Below, in pieces: positions 18,813 to 30,000 of a stretch of 64,000 bases of DNA (its first letter is position 1; every line of letters starts with the position of its first letter). Where the stretch lies: NCBI RefSeq assembly GCF_000002875.2, contig NC_009390.2:228417-292416 (forward strand), in the 5' to 3' direction. The notes beneath the pieces were generated by a model, which saw nothing but the letters and a program-made list of their open reading frames with translations, searched no databases and had not been told where the DNA came from. Both the position numbers and the translations under genes were made by a program. This DNA comes from Leishmania infantum JPCM5 (Eukaryota; Euglenozoa; Kinetoplastea; Trypanosomatida; Trypanosomatidae).

Positions 18813-21800
18813 ATGGCCTCCGTTAGCTTCTCGAATACCCCGCAAGTCTCGCGCGGTGGCGGCGCCCCGGCAATGATCCCGTCCGGTGCACGCGGTGGAT
18901 CCAATCGCGGCAGTGTCATGGCGCTGCCGCCAGGCGCACATCTCGTGAAGGGCCCTTACCCGTCCGGTGGGGGTCGCGGGGCCGCCAGGTTGATGGGACC
19001 GCCGGCAGCCGCAGTACCTCCCGGCTTTCGAGGGAAGGGGCCGCCTGCTCAGATGCTCACGATGGCCGGCAACCAGAAAATGCTGGTGCCGCCACCGTCG
19101 TCGTTGTTAGCCGCTGGGGGTGGTCACTCCTTCGCGACGAGCCCGCCACTAAGCCGCTCCACCTCACCAGGGACGATGACAGCGCCGCCTGGTTCGCCAG
19201 GACGCGGCCCCATCGGCCCACTTCACTCATTCCCGCAGTTCGCCTTTGTAAACGGGAAGAAGATCATGATGCCGCCAGGCATGAAGCTGCTGATGGGAAG
19301 CCCCGGCCCCAGTCAAGCCCCCGGCGCTACCGCCGCCGCAGCGCCGCCACAGGCCGTGGTGCATAGCAAGATGATGATGCCACCAGGGCAGGGTTGGGAG
19401 ACAAGCCGGCGGCCGTCACCCACAACATCACCGCCACCGGGGGCGATGGGTCGAGGTGCTGCTGCTGCTGCTGCCACTGGCGGTGGAGGCAGCCCTTCGC
19501 CGCTTCGCGTGAGCCTCGGGCAAAGTCCTGTGCGGTCACCGATGCAGGCGACCGCCTTGCCGTCGCCGTCACCACCGCAGCCACAGCCAACAAGAGTGGC
19601 AACGGCTGGTGCCACAGGCAAGAGTCACAAGTTCAACCTGGTGCGGAGCCTCACCAACGCTCTCAGCTCGCTGAAGTCCGGCAGTGCCTCGGACAGGGAA
19701 CGAGAGAACGAGCGACTGCGGCGCGAAGCTGCAGCGCTGCAGCAACGGCCGCAACGAGTGCAGACGCCGCCTGAGCTGGACGTTCGTGAGAAAGGCGTCG
19801 GTGGCGGCCCTACCGGTCCCCATAGCAGCAGCACCTGGATGCCGCGTAGTCGCTCCCTGCCTCACCCTGCTAGTCGATCCCCACCCCAGAAGCAGCAGCC
19901 GATGCCCCCTCCGCAGTTGATGGTCAACGCGAAGATGATGGTGGGGCAGCCGCCAGCCTCGCTGCGTGGCAAGTCGCCGACACCCGTGAGCCTGTCAAAG
20001 GCCGGCAATGCGAGCGGCGGTGGTGGTGCCGCAGCAGCAGCACCAGCCCCAGCAAGCTCGCCGATGAGGATGCCACCTGTTCAGTTCATGGCGATAAAGG
20101 GCCGCCCTGGCGGCGGTGGTGTCGTGGTAGGGGCAAAGAGTGCAATCATGGGTCCTCCGCCTCCTGGCGCGGGCCGAAGCATGGCGGCTGCCTCTCCCCC
20201 AGCAGTGCGGTTGGTGCCATCGCCCCAGCAGCAGCTGCAGCACCCGTCTCCGGCGGGGCCGCGGCTGATGAAGCGCATCGTAGGGCCACCACCGCCGCAC
20301 GAGCGGCTCATCCCGACTCCCTCACCGCAGCAGCCACAGCAGCAGTCGTACTCCGGCTCGACGTCACCGCCGACTGCGTCACTGCCCTCACCGTCATTGT
20401 CCGTGGCACCGCCACCAGCGGCTGCTGCAGCTGCGAACGCACTCCGTGTGCCGAGTTCGACCGTGCTCAAGGAAGATCAGTTGCCCGAAGCTGGCGTGCG
20501 GTCACCTGGGCACCGACTCCGGCCACTAGGAGAAAGCTCGGAGGACAGCGACAGCAACAGTGGAGATGGTGGTGGTGGTGCGCACGCCGGCGCGCAGGTA
20601 GCAGCAGCCTCGCACAGCCCCGAACCTGGTCGCCTTCGCGACGCATCCTTGGTCAAGGACACAGACAGCGCGGTGGGATCGGGCACAGCGCAGAAAAGCG
20701 CCGCAGAAGAGGAAGACGCGGCGCTGCACAAAGACAAGATGCAGCCGCCAAGGCCGTCGTCCTCCTCGCCACCGCGCCACGCGGCAGCCCGTGAAACGAG
20801 GGACCACAGCCACCACCGCGGCGACGGCGACGGCGACTGCAACGACGGTACGTACCACTCCACCGGCGCCATGACATCCAAGTCAGTTTCTGCTAGTGCT
20901 GGCGCTGGTGCAGCCGCCACATCGCAATCATCATCGTCTGCGCACCGTGACAGCAATAACAAGGCATCTGCCTCCTCGATTCTCCGGCCGGTGCGGCAAA
21001 CTGCAACAACAGCGGCACGCAGCGCTGCCGCAGCCGCTAAGCGACGACAAGAGGAGGAAGAGCGCCGGCGCCACGAGGCAGCTGGCAAGGACGCGTTGGC
21101 GTCGAAGAAGCTGCGGAGCTCGCGATCGAAGTCGGCTCCGCGCGCCGAGCACGCGAGTCCACCGCAGCCCGCTGCGGCCGCCGGCGTGGCACGAGAACCG
21201 CTGTCGCCGCAGGAAGAGGACAACACGCAGAAGCCATCTAGCATGGAACGCAGCATCCACAGCATCGCGTCCACCGCATCATGCCGAGCCCCGCTGTCCC
21301 CGTCTGACTCTTCCACGTCCACGCTGGGAGACAAGAAGAGCCCCCGCACATCGGCACGCGGCCGCGGCAGAGCTGGTGGTGGTGGCGGCTTTGCTGAGCC
21401 GCCGGGGTCCGCCTCAACGCGGTCGGGAAAGCGGCCCGGCAAGGCCGCTCACTTCGACCCCTCAGACACACAGAAGAACGGGCAGTGGCAGCGGCAGCCC
21501 CGCAGCATACGGTCGAAACCCCGCAGCCGTAGCACGAACGCCCGACGCAGCACCAGCAGGGGGCGCAGCGGCAACGACGACGGCGACAGCAGCGATGCCG
21601 ATGACGAGGAGGATGCCGAAAGCGGCTCGGAGAAGCTGACGAGTCGAGACCTCTACCGCCTCGCAAAGTTGCTGCGTGACGGCAACGCGGACCTTGTGGG
21701 AGCAGGCATGGGCAGCCGGCAGCGCAGCGGCCGTCGCCGGCGGTCGAGCCATCGTGACGACAACCGCAGCGGCAGGGGCTCTGGCGCGGACAGCAGCGAT

Positions 21801-24095
21801 GACGGTTCGTGGGGACGGCAGCGCCGGCAGCACAGTACGGCGAAGCGTCGAAGCGCGCTTCCCCTCACCACAGTCGGCATTCCATGGCGCTATGCTGGCA
21901 CACGGCGCTCGTGGGAGCCGTTCGCGTCACCACCGCGGGTGCGGCGGCCGCTCGGGTATATCAACGTCGGCGGCGGTCGCTACGCTCGTGTCGGCGGCAG
22001 TCCGTATACCCGTTCCCAGAGTCGGTCTCGCGCCACCTCGGTCGGGACCGTGCCGCTGGACACGACCAATACGCGAGCATTGGTCAGCGATGCTGCGGCC
22101 TATGGCAGTTACTCACCCCTCTCCGGCGAGCGGAATCGCTGGACGTCGGCGCTGCTGGATGCTTTCCGCAACGCCGCCGTGGCAGAGGCGCAGAGAAGCG
22201 TTCTGCCGGACAGCCAGCCAGCGTCCAGCGCGCGCAGTGGTGGTACGGATGGTGGTGCGGCGGCGCTCTACTACGGTAGCCAGCAGCGACAGCGATTCGG
22301 CGCTCGCGGCTCCCCGCCCCATCCCCACACCCGTGACGGCTGCAGTGCTCCCGGTGGCGGCTTGGATGAAACGATGTCGTCAGCCGCCGAGTCGCAGCAC
22401 CCCTACTGCCTGTCCACCTCAGCACTGCAGTCCGCCATGCCGTCCACAGCCCCTCTGGGCCGCGGCACGGCGCCCGCGTATGAGCAGAACGAGCAGGAGC
22501 GGGGGCGGTCCTCGCCCCTGTCAGGCTCCCTACGCTGGGCAGCTGCCCAACCCTACAGCCTCCCTTCACAGCCACCGCCACCAACATCGGCAGCAGCGAT
22601 GACGGAGTCCGTGGGTCTTCTGTTTCTCGGCAAGGATAAGGTCGATCCGGCGGTAGAGCCCAACACACACGGCACTGTAGCAGCGGCGGTCAAGGACGCG
22701 GCGGCGCCGGTGCGAGTTGCTTCATGGCGCCGGAGCAGCTTCTCTGATCAGCCGCACGGCCTCCTGCCCGCCACGTCGTCATCCGTTGACGCAACAAGGG
22801 CCGCCGCGGCAGCAACGAAGTCTAGGAGCGTCACCAGTAACAGGAGGAGTAGCATCAGCGGCGCTGACACGGCAAGCGTCAGCGCGGCGGCGCCGGCGCC
22901 GTCGTGGGAGCGGGCGTGGTCACGGGGCCTTGGCAACCACCTGCGCGCCCACTCACCGTCGACCCAGAAGCGATGGCAGCAGGAGCAGAGGCGTGCTCAG
23001 CGCAGCGAGAGCTGCAACGCGGCGAACAACTTGAGAACATGTAATAGCGCCGCTGCCGCTGCTGCCACGGCGTATGCTGGCAGACACACCTCGGACGCGA
23101 ATCCCAACGCCTGCGGTTCGCCCGCGCGCAAGGAAGAGCCGGCCTACCTCAGCAAGGCCACGGTTGCACGCCTGAGCACCCTGCGACAGCGCCGAGGCAG
23201 CCTCGGCGCGAGTGCTGCCACGGCGATAAGCCCCATCTCTCGCCGCAGTCACGGCGGTGTTGACGGAATCAGCAGCGTGACAGCGCAGACGTGCAGCAAG
23301 TGGCTTGACGAAATCATTGACTCCACGACGGTGACGGCCACTGGCGTACGCGCTGGCGGAGGGGCTGGAGGTGGCGGAGAGCACGCGGCGGCGGCGGCGA
23401 ATGCGATTCCTGTGGTCGATCTGCGTCGCGAGTTCAAGCCGCGCATCGCGGACGGTGGCACTGACGGCCGCGGCGGTCCGAGCAGCGTGCGCGCCGCATC
23501 CCCGTCCCTGCACGATGGCGGGACGACGGACTACACGCAGGAATTCACCGGGTCGCGCGCGCGCCCGCACGTTCCGGGAATCTCCTTCAAATACATGGTC
23601 GGTGCGCGCTCGGCCACCGGCTCACCACCGCGCACGGGCGGCAAGGCCTCCGCTACAGGCGGCGGCGCGGTCAACGTGAAGACGGTGAACGGTATCTCGG
23701 ACGGACTGCCGTTTTCGGCCTACTCCTCCATACGCATTCACGACCCGGCACGCAAGTCGCCGTGGGCACTGGCGCCGGAGCGCGAGGGGCTGAAGGTGCT
23801 GCCTGGGCAGCCCGCTTTGTCGCGGCGTCGGCGCATCCCCGCCGACGGCACTGCAGCCGCGGAAAACGGCGCCGCCGATTCTGGGCTTGGCGTGCGTGAC
23901 GCCGACGACGCGCGGCACCGCGCACGCGGCGCCACCCGCACCGTTGTCGAGGAGGTGCACCTAGACGAGCACCGCCGCCCCTACTTGATTCTACGGCCGG
24001 TGCCGAGTAGCGAGGAGGGTGAGGCGCAGCGTGCGGCGGTGGAGCGGCTCTCACGCCCAAAGCCCATCTACCGCCGCGCCAACGATCATGTTTGA
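18813..24095 (+). CDS. Large Ala/Ser/Pro-rich protein with recurring K-M-M-x-P motifs
   Basis: 1760 residues from ATG at 18813 to TGA at 24093; the frame extends upstream only via GTG. No enzyme domain recognised. Residues about 80-500 carry a repeated short motif made of two to four hydrophobic residues, a Lys, then M/I/V residues and P/G: NGKKIMMPPGMK, VVHSKMMMPPGQ, LMVNAKMMVGQPP, NQKMLVPPP, VGAKSAIMGPPPPG, RLMKRIVGPPPP. A Lys/Arg-rich helical patch (SLTNALSSLKS then RERENERLRREAA) lies near 275-310. The middle is Arg/Ser-rich. A less repetitive C-terminal third holds GISFKYMVGARSATG and VEEVHLDEHRRPYLILRP. It is probably a largely disordered scaffold, perhaps of the cytoskeleton, but this is inference. 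The gene stands alone between long spacers. Confidence 0.85.
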   Translation: MASVSFSNTPQVSRGGGAPAMIPSGARGGSNRGSVMALPPGAHLVKGPYPSGGGRGAARLMGPPAAAVPPGFRGKGPPAQMLTMAGNQKMLVPPPSSLLAAGGGHSFATSPPLSRSTSPGTMTAPPGSPGRGPIGPLHSFPQFAFVNGKKIMMPPGMKLLMGSPGPSQAPGATAAAAPPQAVVHSKMMMPPGQGWETSRRPSPTTSPPPGAMGRGAAAAAATGGGGSPSPLRVSLGQSPVRSPMQATALPSPSPPQPQPTRVATAGATGKSHKFNLVRSLTNALSSLKSGSASDRERENERLRREAAALQQRPQRVQTPPELDVREKGVGGGPTGPHSSSTWMPRSRSLPHPASRSPPQKQQPMPPPQLMVNAKMMVGQPPASLRGKSPTPVSLSKAGNASGGGGAAAAAPAPASSPMRMPPVQFMAIKGRPGGGGVVVGAKSAIMGPPPPGAGRSMAAASPPAVRLVPSPQQQLQHPSPAGPRLMKRIVGPPPPHERLIPTPSPQQPQQQSYSGSTSPPTASLPSPSLSVAPPPAAAAAANALRVPSSTVLKEDQLPEAGVRSPGHRLRPLGESSEDSDSNSGDGGGGAHAGAQVAAASHSPEPGRLRDASLVKDTDSAVGSGTAQKSAAEEEDAALHKDKMQPPRPSSSSPPRHAAARETRDHSHHRGDGDGDCNDGTYHSTGAMTSKSVSASAGAGAAATSQSSSSAHRDSNNKASASSILRPVRQTATTAARSAAAAAKRRQEEEERRRHEAAGKDALASKKLRSSRSKSAPRAEHASPPQPAAAAGVAREPLSPQEEDNTQKPSSMERSIHSIASTASCRAPLSPSDSSTSTLGDKKSPRTSARGRGRAGGGGGFAEPPGSASTRSGKRPGKAAHFDPSDTQKNGQWQRQPRSIRSKPRSRSTNARRSTSRGRSGNDDGDSSDADDEEDAESGSEKLTSRDLYRLAKLLRDGNADLVGAGMGSRQRSGRRRRSSHRDDNRSGRGSGADSSDDGSWGRQRRQHSTAKRRSALPLTTVGIPWRYAGTRRSWEPFASPPRVRRPLGYINVGGGRYARVGGSPYTRSQSRSRATSVGTVPLDTTNTRALVSDAAAYGSYSPLSGERNRWTSALLDAFRNAAVAEAQRSVLPDSQPASSARSGGTDGGAAALYYGSQQRQRFGARGSPPHPHTRDGCSAPGGGLDETMSSAAESQHPYCLSTSALQSAMPSTAPLGRGTAPAYEQNEQERGRSSPLSGSLRWAAAQPYSLPSQPPPPTSAAAMTESVGLLFLGKDKVDPAVEPNTHGTVAAAVKDAAAPVRVASWRRSSFSDQPHGLLPATSSSVDATRAAAAATKSRSVTSNRRSSISGADTASVSAAAPAPSWERAWSRGLGNHLRAHSPSTQKRWQQEQRRAQRSESCNAANNLRTCNSAAAAAATAYAGRHTSDANPNACGSPARKEEPAYLSKATVARLSTLRQRRGSLGASAATAISPISRRSHGGVDGISSVTAQTCSKWLDEIIDSTTVTATGVRAGGGAGGGGEHAAAAANAIPVVDLRREFKPRIADGGTDGRGGPSSVRAASPSLHDGGTTDYTQEFTGSRARPHVPGISFKYMVGARSATGSPPRTGGKASATGGGAVNVKTVNGISDGLPFSAYSSIRIHDPARKSPWALAPEREGLKVLPGQPALSRRRRIPADGTAAAENGAADSGLGVRDADDARHRARGATRTVVEEVHLDEHRRPYLILRPVPSSEEGEAQRAAVERLSRPKPIYRRANDHV

Positions 24096-24997
24096 CCTCG
24101 TCTTGCTGATGCCGCTGTCGAAGAAGAGCGACACGAGTAGGGAAGCAGATAATGCGCGCGCGCCCTCCCACTCCCCTGGTACACCCGCAACGGCCATCAT
24201 CGGCATCCGTCCATCCCCGTCCGTGTCATGCCCCTCCCCCTTTCACTTGCTCGCCCTTCCTACGTTCTGTGTGTATCTGCTTCTGAGGCCCGTGTGCGCG
24301 CATGCGTGTGGGTACGCCTCCCACGCATCCGCTCCCCTCACCACCACCGACCGACCGACCCTGATCCGTGCCCGTGCTTGCGTGTTTGTATGTATGCGTT
24401 GATCAGCGATGGCGGCGCGCGTGGTTCGTGGAACTTAGATGCTATGCCGTAAAGAACGGGATGAGGTGTGCCAGTGTCTGTGTCTGTGTGTCTGTGTGTT
24501 GGCGGTCAGCGGTGCTGATGCGCGGGTAGGCTGCAAAGGGGTTGGGAGTGGGGACGTGGTGGCGTGGCATGATGTTCGGTAGCCCCACAGATTGGGAAAA
24601 AGGCGAGGGGGTAGACGACGGGTGCGAGAAGAGCGAGAAGGAGAGGTACGGACCCCCATCGCTACCACCACCACCACCACGGTCACTTTCGGCCTCATCG
24701 CGCCGCATCCCTGGCCGAGGGCACGCACACCGCGACCCCCCCCCTCCGTGCAGCTACAGGGACATGTACTTCAATGTCTCCTGCCTCGCCACCGAGCAAT
24801 ACCGTTGCTGCTGCGACTCCGAGACGAACAAAGGGGGCGGGGGCGGAGGCGCGTGCTGTAGTGGCGCACACACGCACCTGGTACGCTCCTCTCTGTCCCG
24901 CACTCCCTTCTCGCCTTTTCCCTCTCCCGGGTCACGGCGTCGTTGCGGCTGAAGCGAGAGGCAGTGAGACACACACGCACACACACACACACAAAAC

Positions 24998-25011
24998 CGA
25001 AATTCGAAGGT
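24998..25011 (+). repeat. 14-bp element, copy 1 (cgaaattcgaaggt)
   Basis: Identical to 31961-31974 in another spacer. Both copies follow a CA/GT- or G-rich tract and precede a purine-rich stretch (agcaagagggaagg here), and both lie 0.7-0.9 kb downstream of a stop codon. Confidence 0.7.
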
Positions 25012-26871
25012 AGCAAGAGGGAAGGGGGGAGGGGGGCGAGATGGCGATGGGTGGGCATTGGCCGATGCTCTCTGCTCTCCCTACTCGCCGACTGCCGAGC
25101 GCACGCGCAGGCGCACGCCCATACGCTGAGGTGATGCGTGGCCGTCCTGCCCTTTTCGCTCCGCTTTGGCTTTTCTGAGGTTTCGCTCTGCGGCACGAAG
25201 TAATGCTGCGGTCGATGTGGTCCCGTCGTCTCTCTCTGCATCCCCTCGGCGTGCTGACGCATGCTGTGTCGACGATGATGAGGGTCTGGCGCGTGAGGGT
25301 CATGCAGGCTGTACCTCACACACGGTGGGCATCATCATCAGCAACGCCGTCCTCATCGCTCTGTGTCTCTCATGCCCTTCACTCTCGCGCCGCCCCTCCC
25401 CTCCCCGCTTGCTTTCTCTTCTTCGCCGTCCCTGTCGTGCCACACGCGCACGCAAACATAAACTCCCACATGGGGGACGTCCATACATGCATCGACGGAT
25501 AGTGCGGCTCTCTATGATTCCCAAGCACTCGACGGCGAATGCATCAACGAAAAGAGTTCAAGCAGCAGCCATCAACCCCCTAACGTAAAGAAGGGACTGC
25601 ATCCCGCTCCCCCGCAACGGCAAGCAGCAGCGCAAGCGCACGCACGTACGCACACCATCACTGACAGCGCACAGCTCACGCGCCCGCGTGCGGACGCGCG
25701 CACGCCCTCTGTTGCAGCCCTTTCTCTCTCTCTCCCCCCCTCCTCTTCCCTCACTACTAGCTCTTTTCCGAGGTGTCGCTGTTCCTCCTCGTTTCGATCT
25801 TGACGTGTATGTGAAAGGGAGCCGGTGCGTCTCCCTGCGTGCGTGTGCGTGTGTGCGCCGCCCTCGCTTATTCCCTCTCTCGACTCGCCTCCGGCCTACA
25901 CATCCACCACCCCCACCCTTCTGCCTTGTTATCCCTGCCCTGCCCCCATACCTCCGCTCCCGTCTCTCGGTCTCAGAGGAGACGCACATCAGCGAAGTGC
26001 GCGCAGCTCCTCGCACCGGGACTCTCGCACGTGCACTTCCTCGCTGCCCCTTCGCTCCCTTGTACCTTCCCTATTCCTGCTGTACCCCTCCCTCTCTCGT
26101 CCGCTCACCTTTGATAAGCTACGAAACGCCTTTTCTCCTATACACCAGAAGGAAGGGTAAAGGCCCCCTCCTCCCTCCCCTCCCCTCCCTCCTTTGCGCC
26201 CGCTGCGCTGCTGCTTCCGCTAAACCGCAGCCGCAGCGTGCAGGAAAAAAAAAACGAGAAGTGACAGCTATAGACTAACGAAGTTTAACATCCTAAAGAG
26301 CGCCTCGGTTCGTGTCTGTGTCCCTGTTATCGCAGCCCCTTGCGCGCCCCTCCCTCTCCCCTCCCTTACCCACCCTTCTCGCCCATCGTCGTCCTCAATC
26401 ATCAGGATCATCGCTGCCACACTCCGCACTCGCCCATCAACCTGCATACGTGCGCCACGTATACGCACACAGAAAAAAAAGAGAAAAAAGAGAGGGGGGC
26501 GGCACGTGCGGAGAGGGGCGGTAGCAGCTTGAACAGACCACCGCGCACCCGGACAAGAAGGCGGTGTGGCGACGGCGTCTCTGCCGGCTCTCATCGCGGC
26601 GTCGTTCGTCGTGTTCTCGCTTTCATTTTCCTGTCGTCGCTTCGCGTGCGTGGGTGTGTCTGACCGCTTTCGTGTTGTCTTCTCCCGCTCTGACGGACGG
26701 ACCGACACGATTCTGCCCGCCGGCACCGCCCCTTCTCGCCCATCTCCCCCGCACGCCCGCCTGTGCTCGTTGGAGTGCGTGCGCAGGGGATCGCCCGGTC
26801 CTTGTTTGCTTTGACTTGTTGTTCGGGGTGCGGCGCTTGCCGTCGCGTGTTCGCTCCTCCTTCTCTGGCTG

Positions 26872-26895
26872 TCTCCCTCCCTCCCTCCCTCCCTC
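26872..26895 (+). repeat. (CCCT)n microsatellite
   Basis: About six CCCT units upstream of the cyclin gene, like the tract at 5104-5133. Confidence 0.8.
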
Positions 26896-26965
26896 TGCGT
26901 GCGTGCGTGTGTGTGTGCGTTGGTCAAACGGCTCGGTGCGAGCCCCTCCATCGCCATCACCATCT

Positions 26966-26995
26966 GCCTTCTTTCTCCTTCCTCTCTCCAAAAAG
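26966..26995 (+). promoter_or_regulatory. Probable spliced-leader acceptor for the cyclin gene
   Basis: A pyrimidine tract (26966-26989) is followed by AAAAAG with AG at 26994-26995, leaving a 5' UTR of about 54 nt before ATG 27050. Confidence 0.5.
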
Positions 26996-27049
26996 GGTGC
27001 GTGTGCTTGTTCGTGTGCGTGCGTGCGTGTCCGCCGTACCCTTCCTTTC

Positions 27050-30000
27050 ATGGACTGTGTAGAAGCCTGCCCGCCGCATCATACACGCTCGTCTCAGCTC
27101 GCGCATCGTCCGCCGGCGTCTGCCACCGGAGGCAGCAACGGCATCAGCGGTATTGTTGGCTCTAGCGGCTCCAGTAACGTTCGTCGCGCGTGTGCCGCCG
27201 TGTCTACCGCGCGCTCGACGGATCGCATCCATTCAGCTTTTCCTACATACGCGGAGTCGCCGCAGCAACCACCGCAGCCGTCAACAACAACGGCGACGTC
27301 TGCCCCTGCAACCACTGCGGCGCGCGCGTCGCCTTTTACGCAAGAGAAACACCACCAGGGCTGCCCAGACGCCAGCGCAGCGATCACCGTGTCTCCAGAG
27401 CAGCAGCAGAGCCAGCACGTGAAGCGCCTCTCCCCCAGCACTTGCAGCGGTAGCGCGTCGAACCTGACCATTTTGCTTCACTCCAACACCAACGCCAGCG
27501 TCACGTCAGCGGCGACGGACAGCTCCGAGCAGTCTACACCCCTCTCCGGGGTCTCCTCCCATCAGCAACAGGTACAGCGAGCCCGCGCCCAACGTGTCGT
27601 CGACGAGGCAAACCACCTTTACTCGAATCCCTGCTCTTCCCTGCGGCCATCGCTGGACTCGTGCTCGAGCAGCCGCGCCCGCGACAACGAGGACGAAGTA
27701 GCTGCCGACGACGCTGTCAGTGCCGCTTTCGTGGACGGTGCCGCCGTGGCTGGCAACGACGACGACCAGCAGCAGCAGCACCGTCGCCACAGCGACGATC
27801 TTTCGCAGCAGCACCGCGTCAGATGTAGCGCGCCATCCAGCAAGCGTCCAAGACAGCCTCTGCGGGATCCGTCGTCGCCACCGCTCCCACCGCAGCAGCC
27901 GCAGCCGCAGGCAGACTTGGAGGACGAGGAGGAGCGAACGCATCCGCATCACCGCTGCGGCGCCGCCATGCGCATCCCCGACCCCTCCACGTTTGTAGAC
28001 CCCTCCTCTTCCTCGCGGCACAGGCCGACCACGACGACGACAACAGCGAGCACGAACAAGGATGGCACCGACCCGGGAGGCCCTAGCAGTGGCCGCAACA
28101 GCCGCACCATGAGCCAGCTTCACCAGCGCCGTGGCGACAGTGGTAACCCAAACGGCGATGGCAACCGCGCGCGCACGCTCGACGATGCCGAGTACGAAGA
28201 AGATCAAGAGGTGTGGCGCGCCCTGCACCCGCCGCCGCATCTTCGGCGCCATGGAGGGGAACGGGACGAGGACAACCACGACCCCCAAGCGGCCACTGCC
28301 GCCATGATTATTGCCCCCGGTGGCGGCGCCGCCGTCACATCCATGAGCTCCGCCTGCCTCTCCGCGCCAGACGCCACGCCGGTGGTGCCGCCGCCAAAGC
28401 GCTTCGCCACCGGAGAGGGTGAGGCAGTGGCGCTCGACGAGCTTCGCTACGTCTCCAGCTCCACCACCACCACCGCGGCCGCCGCCTCCGCGATCCTCGA
28501 GGAAGATGAGGACGACGAGGGCGAGCGCGCGTCGCCGTCGCATGTCGCCACCACTGACGAGAACCGTGAAAAAGGAGCATCGTCCGCTTCCCGTCGCGCA
28601 TCGCAGCAGCAGCAGCAGCCGCAGCAGCGCGACAGTCGCACTCGGAGGGCGCGTGTCGCGGGTGCGAGCAGAGGCAACTGCGTTAGCAGCAGCAGTACTG
28701 GCGTGTTGGCCAGTCGGCGGCACGCCAGCGACAGCGTCACGGCTGGCATTCCGTACGACCCGTCCTGCTTCCCTCTGCCGTCCCAGCCGCCGAAGCTGGC
28801 GGCCCCTGTCACGGCAGCCGTAGCCGCGGCAGCCCACAGGACCGCGGCCGAGCCCGCGTCTGACGGCCCGCGGAGAAGCACGAGCCAGCCTAGCTGCGCT
28901 ACTCCGCCAGACGCGCAGCAGCAGCAGCAGCAGCAGCAGGGCCCGCAGGCAGCGGGTGCCGACGGCGGCGCCACGCTCGCGCCGACACGCCCGCCAATCA
29001 AGCTGATCGAAACTCGCTACGCCTTTCTTGCCCTCTCCTTCATGATGCGCATGCTGTGCAAGCTGCACAAGGGCGAGCCAATCCCGTCGAGCGACTTCCA
29101 CTCCCACTGCATACCGCCGATGACGGTGACCATGTACGTGCAGCGACTGGTGCGGTACTGCGCGTGCAGCGGCGAGGCGCTCCTCTGCTCATTTTTACTT
29201 CTGCTCAAGTACGTCTTTCACAGCGGGCACCCTGTTACCATCTACAACGCACATCGTCTACTCATCACTAGCATCGTGCTCGGCATCAAGCTGCGCGACG
29301 ACGTATACTACAGCAACGTCTACTACGGCCGTATCGGCGGCATCAGCGGACGCGAGATGAATAAGCTAGAGCTGCTTTTCCTCGAGAAGCTGGAGTGGGA
29401 GACGCAGGTGCATGTAGACGAGTACATGGCGCTGCTAGATCTGCTCGCGGAGCTCGGCATTGACGCGGAGCCAACCAGCGCGCAGCTCGAAGCCTTTGCG
29501 GCGGCGTACCCGGACGAAGTCGCCGCGTACGTGTCGGACGAGGAGGATAGCGAAATCGCCGAGGCAAACGCGAAGCTGCAGCAGCAGGGTCCCGACTCGG
29601 CCGCCGGCTCGTCCATGAAGGACGCCGCCGCCAGCGTCACCGCCCTGCCCGCGGCGGAGCAGCAGCGCCTGAAGGTGCTGCGTGGCGCCTACCGGCTGCA
29701 TCAGTGGCACACGCTCGTGGTGCCGTGGCTGGCGCGCCTGGAGCGCTGCGTGTTTGCCAAGGCGGAGGAAAATGCTGTCGCCGCAGCCGCGGCCCGGAAG
29801 GAGGAGGGTCTGCGCTGGCAGCAATACCACCGCGAGGATGAGAAGGCCGCAGCGCTGCGGCATCAGCGGCCGTCCTCGGCAAGTACGTGGCTATCACCCT
29901 TGTCCGCGCAGAAGCGTGCCACGAGCAGTGCCACGACTGCCGCAGCCGCTGCTGCCACGGCGGGGGCGGCCTGGGCCTCCGAGCCCCCGTACCAGGCCTC

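Larger units (their letters stand above)
24096..27049. other. Long spacer before the cyclin gene
   Basis: Nearly 3 kb of C/T-rich and CA/GT-rich DNA with many short frames but no convincing gene. It contains a CCA run near 24663-24680, a CA repeat near 24968-24993, the shared element at 24998-25011, an A run near 26245, and a CCCT tract at 26872-26895. Confidence 0.65.

Noticed and set aside
26564..27049. N-terminal extension of the cyclin gene
   Set aside because: Begins with GTG, no ATG, and is made of spacer sequence upstream of the predicted acceptor.
27506..29107. 533-codon minus-strand frame
   Set aside because: Antisense to the cyclin gene; composition is Arg/Gly/Val repeats typical of an antisense shadow, no domain seen.
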